Part shown: positions 24,704-33,254 of the stretch, piece after piece | How positions within the stretch are numbered: the first letter of the stretch is position 1 | Layout of the letters: every line of letters begins with the position of its first letter | Source: Acidimicrobiales bacterium | GTDB lineage: Bacteria; Actinomycetota; Acidimicrobiia; Acidimicrobiales; MedAcidi-G1 | Assembly: GCA_029242745.1 (NCBI GenBank) | Contig: JAQWTI010000002.1 | Span: 1 to 40,938 of the forward strand | Length of the DNA: 40,938 nt | Direction of reading: 5' to 3' | Made by a program: the position numbers and the translations under genes | Notes under the pieces: model-generated | Databases searched by the model: none | The model's input: the letters and a program-made list of their open reading frames with translations, nothing else | What the model was told of the DNA's origin: nothing

Positions 24704-25243
24704 TTATCCCGGATCCCTTATCGGCGCAGGTGTCTCACCAGACGGATGTGTGTCCAGATTGTTCACCATCAGGCGGACAGCGTGCGGCACCACGTCTGCT
24801 ACTGCCTCTAAACATTCCACACAGCCCCCCACGGAGCCCGGAGTATTCAACACCAAAGCCCTACCGAGGGTGCCCGCCACCCCTCTCGAAAGGCGACCCA
24901 GCGGGTTAACTAGTCGCATGGCCTCCGACAGGCCGGGAGCCTGACGGTCGAGCACGCTGAGGGTGCCCTCCGGAGTGAGGTCACGCGGTCCAAAACCCGT
25001 TCCTCCGGTTGTCACTATCAGCCCGTGGAATCCATCGGCCAAACGCTCAAGAGCCAAGGCCACCTCATCAACACCGTCCGCCGTGACCGCTACGTCCACC
25101 ACATCCCATCCGCGTTCACCACAGAACACAACTAGTGCAGACCCTGAACGATCCTCGCGCACACCGTGAACCACCCCATCCGAAACAGTCAGAACCTTCA
25201 CCGCCAGGAGCCCTGCGGTCGATTCTTGCTTATGTATCGCCAT
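24704..25243 (-). CDS. Molybdopterin adenylyltransferase family protein (MogA/MoaB)
   Basis: Member of the family that adenylylates molybdopterin during molybdenum cofactor synthesis. The MoCF-binding fold has AVKVLTVSDGVVHGVREDRSG at the N-terminus, TTGGTGFGPRDLTPEGT (about 77-93) as the cofactor-site signature, and VLNTPGSVGGCVECLE near the C-terminus. The 179-residue length agrees. Whether it is a true adenylyltransferase (MogA) or the MoaB type cannot be decided. No other molybdenum-cofactor gene is nearby. The ATG at 25243 is preceded by TAACGT six bases away. It is divergent from the hydrolase gene and leads the transcript into ribD. Confidence 0.9.
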   Translation of the reverse strand: MAIHKQESTAGLLAVKVLTVSDGVVHGVREDRSGSALVVFCGERGWDVVDVAVTADGVDEVALALERLADGFHGLIVTTGGTGFGPRDLTPEGTLSVLDRQAPGLSEAMRLVNPLGRLSRGVAGTLGRALVLNTPGSVGGCVECLEAVADVVPHAVRLMVNNLDTHPSGETPAPIRDPG

Positions 25244-25312
25244 TCTCTGACGTTACCGGAGACCCCACCAGCGACCCGGTCTTGGCTGGACTGACCGGAC
25301 TACTCTCGCCCT
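25244..25312. promoter_or_regulatory. Divergent promoter pair, both apparently leaderless
   Basis: On the minus strand TAACGT (25250-25255) lies six bases before the mog-like ATG. On the plus strand TACTCT (25301-25306) lies six bases before the hydrolase GTG. Neither gene has a Shine-Dalgarno sequence. Clear -35 elements are not seen, which is common for actinobacterial promoters. Confidence 0.5.
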
Positions 25313-26116
25313 GTGGGCAAACAGATTGAACTAGAAGCACTGGCAGGGTATGAGATCGGGATGTTCGCCCATGGGGGCACGAGTCGTACCGTCCTCCGGA
25401 CCGGTAGCGGACCGGCGGTCATCGTCATGGCTGAGATGCCCGGAATCACTCCCCGAGTGGCTGACTTCGGACGACGAATAGCAGCCATTGGGTGCACCGC
25501 TGTCCTACCTTCGCTGTTTGGCACACCGGGTCGAAGAGCCACCCCGGGGTATCTGATGCGTTCTCTAGTCGGCGGCTGCGTATCTCGAGAGTTCACAGCG
25601 TTCATGAGGCGTCATACCTCGCCGGTAACCAATTGGCTCCGAGCTCTGGCGGCCTTCGAACACGGTCAATGTGGTGGCCCGGGTGTCGGAGCGGTTGGGA
25701 TGTGCTTCACCGGTGGGTTCGCTCTCGGGATGATGGTCGATGAGCGAATGTTGGCCCCGGTGCTTAGCCAACCCAGTCTGCCCTTGCCTATTGGCGCCCG
25801 ACGAAAACGTTCGCTAGGCATCTCGAATCGAGATCTTGAGGTCGTTCGAGAACGAGTAGATGACGGCGTCTGCGTCCTCGGTCTCCGATTCAGTGAGGAT
25901 GGCATGGCCCCCACTGAACGCTTCAGCCGACTGGCTGAGGAGTTTGGCGACGGCTTTATAGGTGTCGAGATCGACTCATCACCCGGTAATGAACATCGAA
26001 TTTCTAAGCGGGCCCACTCGGTGCTAACTGACGAACTCGTTGATGAACCAGGTCACCCCACACGCGCTGCCCTGGATGCAGTGCTTGATCATCTAAAAAA
26101 CGGGCTTCTGGGGTGA
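25313..26116 (+). CDS. Dienelactone hydrolase family protein
   Basis: Alpha/beta-hydrolase of 267 residues, probably cytoplasmic. The nucleophile elbow is GMCFTGG with Cys131, as in dienelactone hydrolases that use Cys rather than Ser. The N-terminal VIVMAEMPGITPRVADFGRRIAAIGCTAVLPSLFG stretch matches the family's oxyanion region and strand-helix layout. A His in KRAHSVLT near residue 233 is the likely catalytic base; the acid is less certain. Substrate unknown. It starts at GTG 25313 with TACTCT six bases before, and converges on rsmB 45 bases away. No catabolic operon surrounds it. Confidence 0.88.
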   Translation: MGKQIELEALAGYEIGMFAHGGTSRTVLRTGSGPAVIVMAEMPGITPRVADFGRRIAAIGCTAVLPSLFGTPGRRATPGYLMRSLVGGCVSREFTAFMRRHTSPVTNWLRALAAFEHGQCGGPGVGAVGMCFTGGFALGMMVDERMLAPVLSQPSLPLPIGARRKRSLGISNRDLEVVRERVDDGVCVLGLRFSEDGMAPTERFSRLAEEFGDGFIGVEIDSSPGNEHRISKRAHSVLTDELVDEPGHPTRAALDAVLDHLKNGLLG

Positions 26117-26161
26117 ACCTCTACTCTGAACATTCACTCGTTCGAACCTTCATCCATCAAA

Positions 26162-27421
26162 TCAGACAACCCGATAGATAAAGACCGCCATCCCCTCGCT
26201 GTCTAGATCTTGAGGCAACAGCAACCCTCCACTCGCGTGATCACCAAGGGGCCGCCATGGTTTCCCTACTACCCCGGGAATTAGTGTCGGATGAGCTGCC
26301 CGCAGCCGCCTGTCTACATCCACAGTCTCTGCCACGGTCATGGTGCATACGCTGTAGGCCAGAATTCCCCCGGGGGCGACAGATCTGACAGCCGCTGAAA
26401 GCATCGTGAACTGCAAGTCAGCCAGCCCGGCAATTGTCGCTTCGCTTGTCCGACCCTCTTGCCACCTGGCGTCGGCACGACGCCTTAGGACACCTAGACC
26501 TGAACAAGGAGCATCAACCAAAACCCGATCAAAGCTTTGAGGTGGAAATGGGGATGCCCGACCGTCCGCTGCAACCAGCAGTAGCGGAATTGCAAGGCGA
26601 CAAGCGTTGCTGGCTACCAGGCCGAGCCTTCGCTCCCGAAGATCACACGCCACGACCCGAGCTCCCGAGGCCGCCAACGCTGTGGCCTTACCACCCGGCG
26701 CTGAACACACATCAAGGATCCGTTCACCGGGATGGCCTTGGGCAATTCGTGACTGCGGGGCCAGCACCGCCTCTACGACCAACTGGGAGGCCTGATCTTG
26801 GTAGTAACCATCTTCGCGAGCCACAGCAATGGCCGGCCGATTCATGGCCTCCATGGCGGCCACAGCATCCTCGCGACCTAGATCGGCTACCAAGCGCTCC
26901 AGCAACTCGTCGGGACAACTGAGGGCAACAGCCTGTGACGGCCACGGTGGTGTCCCAGTTTGCAGCTCATCAGCTACCCGACGTAGTACAGCGTTGCACA
27001 AACCCTGGACCCGCCGTGGCGCCACAGCGACTGTGGCCGATACGGCAGCATGTGGGGGCACTTCGCCAAAAACCAGCTGCCAAGCCCCCAGTCGCAACAC
27101 GGTACGAACCTCAGGCTGGACCTCGTCGTGGAGGAATCGGTCGACCAGATGGTCGCATGCGCGACGCATCCGGGTTGTGCCGTAAACCAGGCTGGTAACA
27201 AATGCTCGGTTTCGTCGGTCCAACTCAGAGCGATCCAACGCAGCCCGTAGCGCCAGATTTGCATACGCCCCGTCGCGTTCGATTCGACCTAGGACTTCGA
27301 GAGCTAAACCCCGAGTATCAGAAGTCCGGCTGCCACCTCGAGACTTACTCTTCAACGCTTCACTACCAAAGGTTGGGCTTCTATCCGACTGCTGTCCATC
27401 ATGAACCAAACCTTTCGCCAT
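26162..27421 (-). CDS. rsmB: 16S rRNA (cytosine-5)-methyltransferase RsmB
   Basis: Methylates C967 (E. coli numbering) of 16S rRNA. The N-terminal NusB-like RNA-binding domain runs from RGLALEVLGRIERDGAYANLAL to about residue 160. The methyltransferase domain has LDVCSAPGGKATALA for S-adenosylmethionine. The two catalytic cysteine motifs DAPCSGLG and YSVCTM are present. About 419 residues, normal. ATG 27421 lies inside the end of fmt, a 23-base overlap, so translation is likely coupled. The first 40 residues are not conserved, so a later start is possible. It follows def and fmt, a common order. Confidence 0.95.
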   Translation of the reverse strand: MAKGLVHDGQQSDRSPTFGSEALKSKSRGGSRTSDTRGLALEVLGRIERDGAYANLALRAALDRSELDRRNRAFVTSLVYGTTRMRRACDHLVDRFLHDEVQPEVRTVLRLGAWQLVFGEVPPHAAVSATVAVAPRRVQGLCNAVLRRVADELQTGTPPWPSQAVALSCPDELLERLVADLGREDAVAAMEAMNRPAIAVAREDGYYQDQASQLVVEAVLAPQSRIAQGHPGERILDVCSAPGGKATALAASGARVVACDLRERRLGLVASNACRLAIPLLLVAADGRASPFPPQSFDRVLVDAPCSGLGVLRRRADARWQEGRTSEATIAGLADLQFTMLSAAVRSVAPGGILAYSVCTMTVAETVDVDRRLRAAHPTLIPGVVGKPWRPLGDHASGGLLLPQDLDSEGMAVFIYRVV

Positions 27422-28304
27422 CAACCGGCTGGGTGCCAGATGCCCAGGCGGAGAAGCTCATCCGATTCCGGTTGGGCGACTGGACTTCGACGATACGCAA
27501 CCCACCAGCGCCGGTCTCCACCACGTCGCCGACCAGTTTCCCAGGGATTGTGGCTGATCCGGACATCTGACACGGCACCGCTCTCCACACTTTTAACGGT
27601 TGTCCTCGGAATGTCGTACGGGCGCCCCCTACCCTCACCACTCGATCCAAGGCGTGCGCTGGGTGAGACCAATCCAACAGAAGCTCATCCGCAGTGATCT
27701 TGTGAGCCCAGAGGGGCTGACCCTTCTGGGACTCCCCCTCGCTGAGACCTTTGGCCAACTCCTCCACTAGAAGCTCCGCGCCCAATTGACTCAGTCGCTC
27801 CCGGAGACCATCAGCCGTCTCGTCGACACCGATGGAAGTCCGGACTCGGCCCCGGACGTCACCAGTGTCGAGAGCCTCAGCCACATCTATCAGACAAACA
27901 CCAGTCTCTGAGTCACCGGCCAGCAAGGCGCGCTCAACCGGCGCGGCACCGCGCCATCGAGGGAGGAGCGAGAAGTGCAGGTTGAGCATTGGGAGTCGAT
28001 CTAAAATCGAGACCGGAATGATCTGTCCGTAGGCCACCACTACCCCCAAGTCGGCTCCCGAGTCAACGGCGTCCGCTAATTCATGGGCTATTGGCAGGCC
28101 GAGTTCAATCGCCGCAGCGCCGACAGGAGTAGGCGATGGCTTACCTCGCCGGCTTCGACGACAGTCCTCGGCAGTGATCACCACGACAACTTCAAGGCAG
28201 AGTGCCGCAGAAGCCTTGTGGAGCGCCAAGAGGGGTGCCACGGCCGCGTCCGGATTCCCGAGGTAGGCCAGCCGACAGGGCCGGCCCGGCATGCGGGCCC
28301 TCAC
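27399..28304 (-). CDS. fmt: Methionyl-tRNA formyltransferase
   Basis: Formylates Met-tRNA(fMet) using 10-formyltetrahydrofolate. The catalytic Asn108 and His110 are in LNLHFSLLPRWRGAAP, the family signature, with the DTGD stretch at 146-149 supplying the catalytic aspartate. The C-terminal OB-like domain (about 205-300) binds tRNA. The 301-residue length is slightly short. The GTG start overlaps the def stop as GTGA, so the deformylase and formyltransferase are translationally coupled. Opposing activities acting on the same N-terminal formyl group are often paired like this. Confidence 0.96.
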   Translation of the reverse strand: MRARMPGRPCRLAYLGNPDAAVAPLLALHKASAALCLEVVVVITAEDCRRSRRGKPSPTPVGAAAIELGLPIAHELADAVDSGADLGVVVAYGQIIPVSILDRLPMLNLHFSLLPRWRGAAPVERALLAGDSETGVCLIDVAEALDTGDVRGRVRTSIGVDETADGLRERLSQLGAELLVEELAKGLSEGESQKGQPLWAHKITADELLLDWSHPAHALDRVVRVGGARTTFRGQPLKVWRAVPCQMSGSATIPGKLVGDVVETGAGGLRIVEVQSPNRNRMSFSAWASGTQPVDGERFGS

Positions 28305-28858
28305 GGCAACTGCAATCCCCCACTTGCACGAGTTTTGCCTTGAGCTCTGGCTCCCTCAAGTAAACCAGCGCGTGCCATGGCTAATTCGCTTAGGGCACGT
28401 CGGGCATCCCGGCGCTGCTCGTCATCTAGGTGGTCCACCAAGAGGACACCGTCGAGGTGATCCAACTCGTGCTGAAAGAGTCGGGCTTCGAGTGCATCAG
28501 CCTCGATCGAAACATTGTTGCCATCTAGATCGATTCCGACTAGGTGAATGGTCTTCGGGCGAACAATCTCCCATGACAGTCCTGGGACCGAAAGGCATCC
28601 CTCTTCATATACCCATTCGCCATCAGACTCCACGATCTGCGGGTTTACGATGACTCCGGAACCCTCTCCATGGTCATAGACAAAAAATCTTTTCTGTACG
28701 CCGACCTGGGGAGCAGCGAGGCCGATCCCGGGAGCTGCATACATCGTGGTGAACATGTCATCGCATAGGCGTACCAACGATCCGTCGACCTCAGTCACCT
28801 CAGCAGCCGGGGTGCGCAGGACAGGGTCGCCGATAACCCGGATCTCATGGGTAGACAC
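28301..28858 (-). CDS. def: Peptide deformylase
   Basis: Removes the formyl group from nascent proteins. Motif 1 GIGLAAPQ (44-51), motif 2 EGCLS with metal ligand Cys88, and motif 3 HELDH with His130, Glu131 and His134 are all intact, so it should be an active metal enzyme. The 185-residue length is normal. It begins at GTG 28858, with TAGCCT six bases before it and no Shine-Dalgarno, so the def-fmt-rsmB transcript is probably leaderless. It is divergent from the methyltransferase gene at 28947. Confidence 0.96.
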   Translation of the reverse strand: MSTHEIRVIGDPVLRTPAAEVTEVDGSLVRLCDDMFTTMYAAPGIGLAAPQVGVQKRFFVYDHGEGSGVIVNPQIVESDGEWVYEEGCLSVPGLSWEIVRPKTIHLVGIDLDGNNVSIEADALEARLFQHELDHLDGVLLVDHLDDEQRRDARRALSELAMARAGLLEGARAQGKTRASGGLQLP

Positions 28859-28864
28859 AAGCCG

Positions 28865-28870
28865 AGGCTA
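28865..28870 (-). promoter_or_regulatory. Possible -10 hexamer for a leaderless def-fmt-rsmB mRNA
   Basis: TAGCCT on the minus strand ends six bases before the def GTG. It fits TANNNT, in an 88-base divergent intergenic gap. Confidence 0.45.
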
Positions 28871-28946
28871 CCGTCACCAGAGTGGATGCCCGAAAAGACC
28901 GGACCGACCACCGGACCATTATGACTGGTGAGGGGAGGTGCAGTCA

Positions 28947-29576
28947 GTGAACGACCAGCAGTACTGGACCAGTCATCCAGCAGCGAGATCGCGCCCCGGG
29001 AAAGTCCCCTTACTGCTTCCCGACGTCAACCTCCTCATGGCCACCGACCGGGGAGTATTCTCCGCCGACCGAATTGACCGAGGGACTCGCTTCCTTCTAC
29101 TCAATGGCCCCCCTCTAGAGATGGGCCCCGTTGACCTCATGGATCTGGGATGCGGCTATGGACCCATCGCCTGCGCATTAGCTATCCGCAATCCTGAGGC
29201 CACTGTCTGGGCTGTCGATGTAAACGAACGGGCGCGCGCCCTCTGTCGAGCCAACGCTTCAGCAGCCGGCCTAGACGGTGTGCGGGTAGTAGCCCCCGAA
29301 GAGATCCCTAAGGAACTGACATTTGACGCCATCTGGTCCAACCCACCGATTCGTATCGGCAAGAGTGCTCTCCAAGACCTCCTTTCTCGGTGGCTAGGTC
29401 GCCTAGCGACCGACGGAACGGCGCACTTAGTGGTCCAACGACACCTTGGGGCCGACTCTCTGGCCCGTTGGCTGGACGACCAGGGCTGGACGACCATCAG
29501 GCGCGGATCCCGCAAGGGCTTTCGCTTGCTAGACGTGGCCAAACACTCGGAGGAACCCTTGAATGAAAAATCTTGA
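28947..29576 (+). CDS. RsmC-like class I methyltransferase
   Basis: Small-domain methyltransferase of about 209 residues, related to the C-terminal half of 16S rRNA G1207 methyltransferase RsmC. LMDLGCGYGPIACALAIRNP is the S-adenosylmethionine loop. SNPPIR is the NPPF-type catalytic motif of N-methyltransferases, with Ile-Arg after the prolines. The N-terminal HPAARSRPG region is typical for this subfamily. The start is GTG 28947, preceded by AGGGGAGG eight bases away; the GTG at 28938 lies within that site. It overlaps the next methyltransferase gene by 14 bases. The exact target base is not certain. Confidence 0.9.
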   Translation: MNDQQYWTSHPAARSRPGKVPLLLPDVNLLMATDRGVFSADRIDRGTRFLLLNGPPLEMGPVDLMDLGCGYGPIACALAIRNPEATVWAVDVNERARALCRANASAAGLDGVRVVAPEEIPKELTFDAIWSNPPIRIGKSALQDLLSRWLGRLATDGTAHLVVQRHLGADSLARWLDDQGWTTIRRGSRKGFRLLDVAKHSEEPLNEKS

Positions 29577-30081
29577 CAATACCGGGCTTAAGCGCCTACA
29601 TCGAGAATGGCGTCACCGCAGTGAACCTGACGTGGCTCTACTACTGGACAGTGTTCAAACCCCTTATAACGTAGGCGCGATCCTCCGGACAGCGGCTGCC
29701 TACCGAGTGGACCACCTCTGGCTGGCCGGAGCCACCAGCCCCCCCACACACGCCAAGGTGTCCAAGACTGCACTCGGAACCGGCCGATATCTCACTTGGA
29801 CGATCTGTGAACAGATTGACGAGGCTCTGGCCGCCATCAAGGTGAGCGGCTACGAATTGGTCGGAATTGAACTGGCTGATGGGGCTGTCCCCATCCACGA
29901 GGCGACCTTTCCCACGCGGACCTGCCTGGCGCTCGGACACGAGGACCGCGGCCTCTCATCCGCTGTGCTGGAGGCGTGCGACCATGTAGCTTTCATTCCA
30001 CAACTCGGGAAGGTGGGGAGCCTTAACGTCGGCACGGCAGCTGGGATCGCCCTTTACGAGTTAAACCGGCGCCTCTGGTGA
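29563..30081 (+). CDS. TrmH-family RNA 2'-O-methyltransferase
   Basis: SPOUT-class methyltransferase of 172 residues, essentially the catalytic domain alone. Motif 1 is DSVQTPYNVGAILRTAAAYRVD, motif 2 LALGHEDRGLSS, and motif 3 VGSLNVGTAAGIALYELNR. These form the knotted cofactor site and the dimer interface. The compact size resembles TrmH/TrmL-type tRNA enzymes more than the larger rRNA enzymes, but the target is unknown. ATG 29563 follows GGAGGA by eight bases and lies inside the end of the preceding gene. It converges on priA 37 bases away. Confidence 0.91.
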   Translation: MKNLDNTGLKRLHREWRHRSEPDVALLLDSVQTPYNVGAILRTAAAYRVDHLWLAGATSPPTHAKVSKTALGTGRYLTWTICEQIDEALAAIKVSGYELVGIELADGAVPIHEATFPTRTCLALGHEDRGLSSAVLEACDHVAFIPQLGKVGSLNVGTAAGIALYELNRRLW

Positions 30082-30118
30082 CTGCCCCGTATCTTCGAAG
30101 GAGCCGCTACCAGATTCT

Positions 30119-32038
30119 TCAAGCGCGAGACGGATCAACCTCAATTCTTAGTCTTCCTGGTGGACGACCTGCTTTTGCCAGCAGAACCGAGAGGGTGTCA
30201 GGGTCCGGGGCTCGAACCAACCACGCATCGTTTCGTGGACCCATGACTTCTACTCCGGGCGTTGTCCCTCCATCGGCCTCTTCGAGTTTGGCCATGAATT
30301 TCGATGCTGCAGCACCAGAAACTCTCGCTAGGGCCCCAAAGGGCGGTAAACCAAGGAGACGCCGACGCTCGCTTTCGGCAACAGCGAGGCGGCCCGGATC
30401 GGCATGCAGCGCAGCCTGAAGGACTTCGTGGTCAGGTTGCCGAGTCTGGATAATGATACGTCCTCCGGCAGAGCGTGGTCCGAGGAGTCGAGCAGCTCGC
30501 ACCAGCAGGGCCATGCCCTGATCAGCAGCACGCATACGGGGGGCTAGGAGCTCTTGATCGAAGTCTAGAAAAATTACCCGGGCTACCCGACGGCCGATTC
30601 GATGGAGTAACGCTTCGGTCCCCACGAAGAGTTCAGCGTGGGAGCCGTCCAATACCGAGGGTTCGGTCTCAGCGGTAACCTCTGCAACCGGCCGTCCAGC
30701 TAGTGCCTCAAGTTCCTCTCTCACACGGTTGACCCCAGCCCGTAAGTTGCGCATCCGCGTCCCACCACAGGGGCCGCATACCACCGGCCGTCGTTCGTCG
30801 TCGACTGGACACCGCAACCGAGCCTGACCCCCCGCATCAGCTTCTCGGGTCGTAAGCCGATCTTGCACGAGCGCCGTCTGGTGCGTTTCGCAGCGGGCCA
30901 GTGCGCCACACGCAACGCACGCCATTAGACGTGACCGCCCCTTACGGTTTAGAACACATACCACAGGATCTCCATCATCGCCGCGCAGCACCGGAACCAG
31001 CGACGGACTAAACAGGCCTGTGCGGACCTCGTCGTCGGATCGTCGGTCAATCAGATCCACTACCGGCCAACCATCTCGCTCAACCGTTCGCGACGGCAGC
31101 GACACTCGGCTAGGACCCACAGCCTCAAGGGCCTCGACGCTAGGCGTGGCCGACACCAAGACGCAGGGCACACCAGCTCGTCGGGCCCGCTCAATCGCCA
31201 CATCTCGAGCACTCCAAGTCGGTGCACGCTCCTCTCGATAGGCATCGTCGTGCTCGTCGACCACGACCACAGCCTGAAGATCTCGCACTGGTGCCCATAC
31301 GGCTGACCGAGTACCGACAACCATGCCGCCCGCCGCCGCCTTGGCCCAATCACGTGGTGCAGCCGCGACTGGTACTCCAGCACGCCGGAGCCGCCCAATC
31401 AGACGGCGCGCAGCTTCAACAGTCGGAGCCAGCACCAACGCGTCACCGAGGCGAGCTGCACCAAGAACAAGCGGCAACACGTCCTCTCCGGGCGGCAGAC
31501 GGACGATCGACGGGCGTCCATCAAGATCTGCATCCCACACCTCATCAAACCACCGAGACCCAACCGATGGCACGACGCACGTTGCAGGCCGCGACGCCAA
31601 GGTTGTGAGCATTGTAGGTGAGGAGGCTGCCGCCAGAAACCGTGCAAGTGGGCCCACCCAGCGTTGGGCTGCCCAGCGAGCCAAATCGATCAACTCAGGC
31701 GTCGGGCCTAGGCCGCTGAGACGGTACAGGGGACGCAGGGTTACACCTGCGACTGGCTCAACGTCATCTTCCACAACCCAGCCAGCAACTCGTCGCCCAT
31801 GCAGGACAATGCGAACACGACTTCCTATACCCAATCGCGTACTCCGACTGTCAGTCGACCAAGCCTTAGGCACCAAATAGTCGAAGGCCTTCGACACCGC
31901 TGGGACATCAGGCACGACCCGAACCACCCGTCCCAAAGCAGGCTTATCAGTGGTCGCTATATCGATGTCCAGCTCAGGGGAATCGAATGCCAGCCGCCCC
32001 TGCTTAGGAGTGGGGCCGTCCAATGATTCGATTATCAC
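30119..32038 (-). CDS. priA: Primosomal protein N' (PriA), helicase-inactive actinobacterial type
   Basis: PriA restarts collapsed replication forks by loading the replisome. The N-terminal 3'-DNA-binding domain is at about 35-130. In the helicase part VGTRSAVWAPV and VDEHDDAYREE (a Walker B-like DEHD) are recognisable. The expected Walker A (G-x-GKT) is replaced by a sequence around LPPGEDVLPLVLG with no lysine-threonine pair. Zinc-binding cysteines remain in part (CVACGALARC, then CGPCGG). At 639 residues the length is normal for actinobacteria, where a Walker A-less PriA is known, so it probably serves as a scaffold rather than a helicase. It starts at GTG 32038, 19 bases after metK. Confidence 0.9.
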   Translation of the reverse strand: MIIESLDGPTPKQGRLAFDSPELDIDIATTDKPALGRVVRVVPDVPAVSKAFDYLVPKAWSTDSRSTRLGIGSRVRIVLHGRRVAGWVVEDDVEPVAGVTLRPLYRLSGLGPTPELIDLARWAAQRWVGPLARFLAAASSPTMLTTLASRPATCVVPSVGSRWFDEVWDADLDGRPSIVRLPPGEDVLPLVLGAARLGDALVLAPTVEAARRLIGRLRRAGVPVAAAPRDWAKAAAGGMVVGTRSAVWAPVRDLQAVVVVDEHDDAYREERAPTWSARDVAIERARRAGVPCVLVSATPSVEALEAVGPSRVSLPSRTVERDGWPVVDLIDRRSDDEVRTGLFSPSLVPVLRGDDGDPVVCVLNRKGRSRLMACVACGALARCETHQTALVQDRLTTREADAGGQARLRCPVDDERRPVVCGPCGGTRMRNLRAGVNRVREELEALAGRPVAEVTAETEPSVLDGSHAELFVGTEALLHRIGRRVARVIFLDFDQELLAPRMRAADQGMALLVRAARLLGPRSAGGRIIIQTRQPDHEVLQAALHADPGRLAVAESERRRLLGLPPFGALARVSGAAASKFMAKLEEADGGTTPGVEVMGPRNDAWLVRAPDPDTLSVLLAKAGRPPGRLRIEVDPSRA

Positions 32039-32057
32039 TGAGCCGGTTCTACCAAGA

Positions 32058-33254
32058 TCAGTTCAGGCTCAGGAAGGAACGGACGTCGTCTACCCGGTCG
32101 ATAGCTTCCCATGGCAGCCCTGGCCTGCCGAAATGGCCGTAGGTCGCAGTCTGACGGTATATAGGCCGCTTCAAGGCTAAGTCTCGAATTATGGCCGCAG
32201 GGCGGAGGTCAAAAATCTCCTGCACACAGTCTGAGATTTGCGCCGGATCGACTGTAGCTGTGCCAAAAGTTTCAACCAGTACCGACACAGGGCGAGCCAT
32301 ACCGATTGCGTAAGCCACTTGGACCTCGCAGCGAGACACCGCACCGGCCGCCACAAGATTCTTGGCTACCCAGCGAGTCGCATAGGCCGCCGAGCGGTCA
32401 ACTTTGGACGGATCCTTCCCGGAGAATGCGCCGCCACCGTGCCGAGCCATGCCTCCGTAGGTATCTACGATGATCTTGCGACCAGTCAAGCCGGCATCCC
32501 CCACTGGTCCACCAATGACAAAGCGCCCGGTCGGGTTGACGTGGACCTCGTAGTCGTCATCAGCAAACTGCTCTGGAATCACTGGCCGAATTACCTGTTC
32601 GATCAAGTCGGGGCGGATCATCGAATCTCGGTCAACCCCATCGTTGTGTTGGGTTGACACCAGAACAGTCCGAAGGCGAACCGGAGTATTGCCCTCGTAC
32701 TCGAAAGTCACCTGAGTCTTTGCATCTGGTCGGAGGTAAGGCACCGTCCCTGACTTACGTACTTCAGCATGTCGCTCTGCCATCCGATGCGCTAGGTGGA
32801 TAGGCAGCGGCATCAACTCGTCGGTCTCGTCACAAGCAAAACCAAACATCATTCCCTGATCTCCTGCACCCTGACGATCTAGATCGTCCTCCTCGCCTGC
32901 AGTACCAGACCGCAGTTCCTCTGCAGCGTCTATTCCCTGGGCTATGTCACTGGACTGAGCGTCCAAAGTGACCATGACCCCACAAGTGTGACCGTCAAAA
33001 CCAAAGTCTTCCCGGTCATAACCGATCTCACAGATCGTTTTTCGGACAGTCGATGGGATATCCACGTAACCGCTGCAGGTGACCTCACCAGCTACCACAA
33101 CTAAGCCGGTGGTAATAAGAGTTTCACATGCCACTCGGCTCTCGCTGTCTACAGCCAGCATGGCGTCGAGAACCGAGTCGGAGATCTGGTCGGCCATCTT
33201 GTCGGGATGCCCTTCGCTCACCGATTCCGAAGTGAAGGTCCATTTGTCACTCAC
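32058..33254 (-). CDS. metK: S-adenosylmethionine synthase
   Basis: Makes S-adenosylmethionine from methionine and ATP. Conserved segments are [16 protein letters not shown], the signature [10 protein letters not shown], and [19 protein letters not shown], which binds phosphates. The 398-residue length is normal. It begins at GTG 33254, overlapping the coaBC stop as GTGA. No SAM-sensing riboswitch is possible in that overlap. The window contains several methyltransferases that consume its product. Confidence 0.98.
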   Translation of the reverse strand: MSDKWTFTSESVSEGHPDKMADQISDSVLDAMLAVDSESRVACETLITTGLVVVAGEVTCSGYVDIPSTVRKTICEIGYDREDFGFDGHTCGVMVTLDAQSSDIAQGIDAAEELRSGTAGEEDDLDRQGAGDQGMMFGFACDETDELMPLPIHLAHRMAERHAEVRKSGTVPYLRPDAKTQVTFEYEGNTPVRLRTVLVSTQHNDGVDRDSMIRPDLIEQVIRPVIPEQFADDDYEVHVNPTGRFVIGGPVGDAGLTGRKIIVDTYGGMARHGGGAFSGKDPSKVDRSAAYATRWVAKNLVAAGAVSRCEVQVAYAIGMARPVSVLVETFGTATVDPAQISDCVQEIFDLRPAAIIRDLALKRPIYRQTATYGHFGRPGLPWEAIDRVDDVRSFLSLN

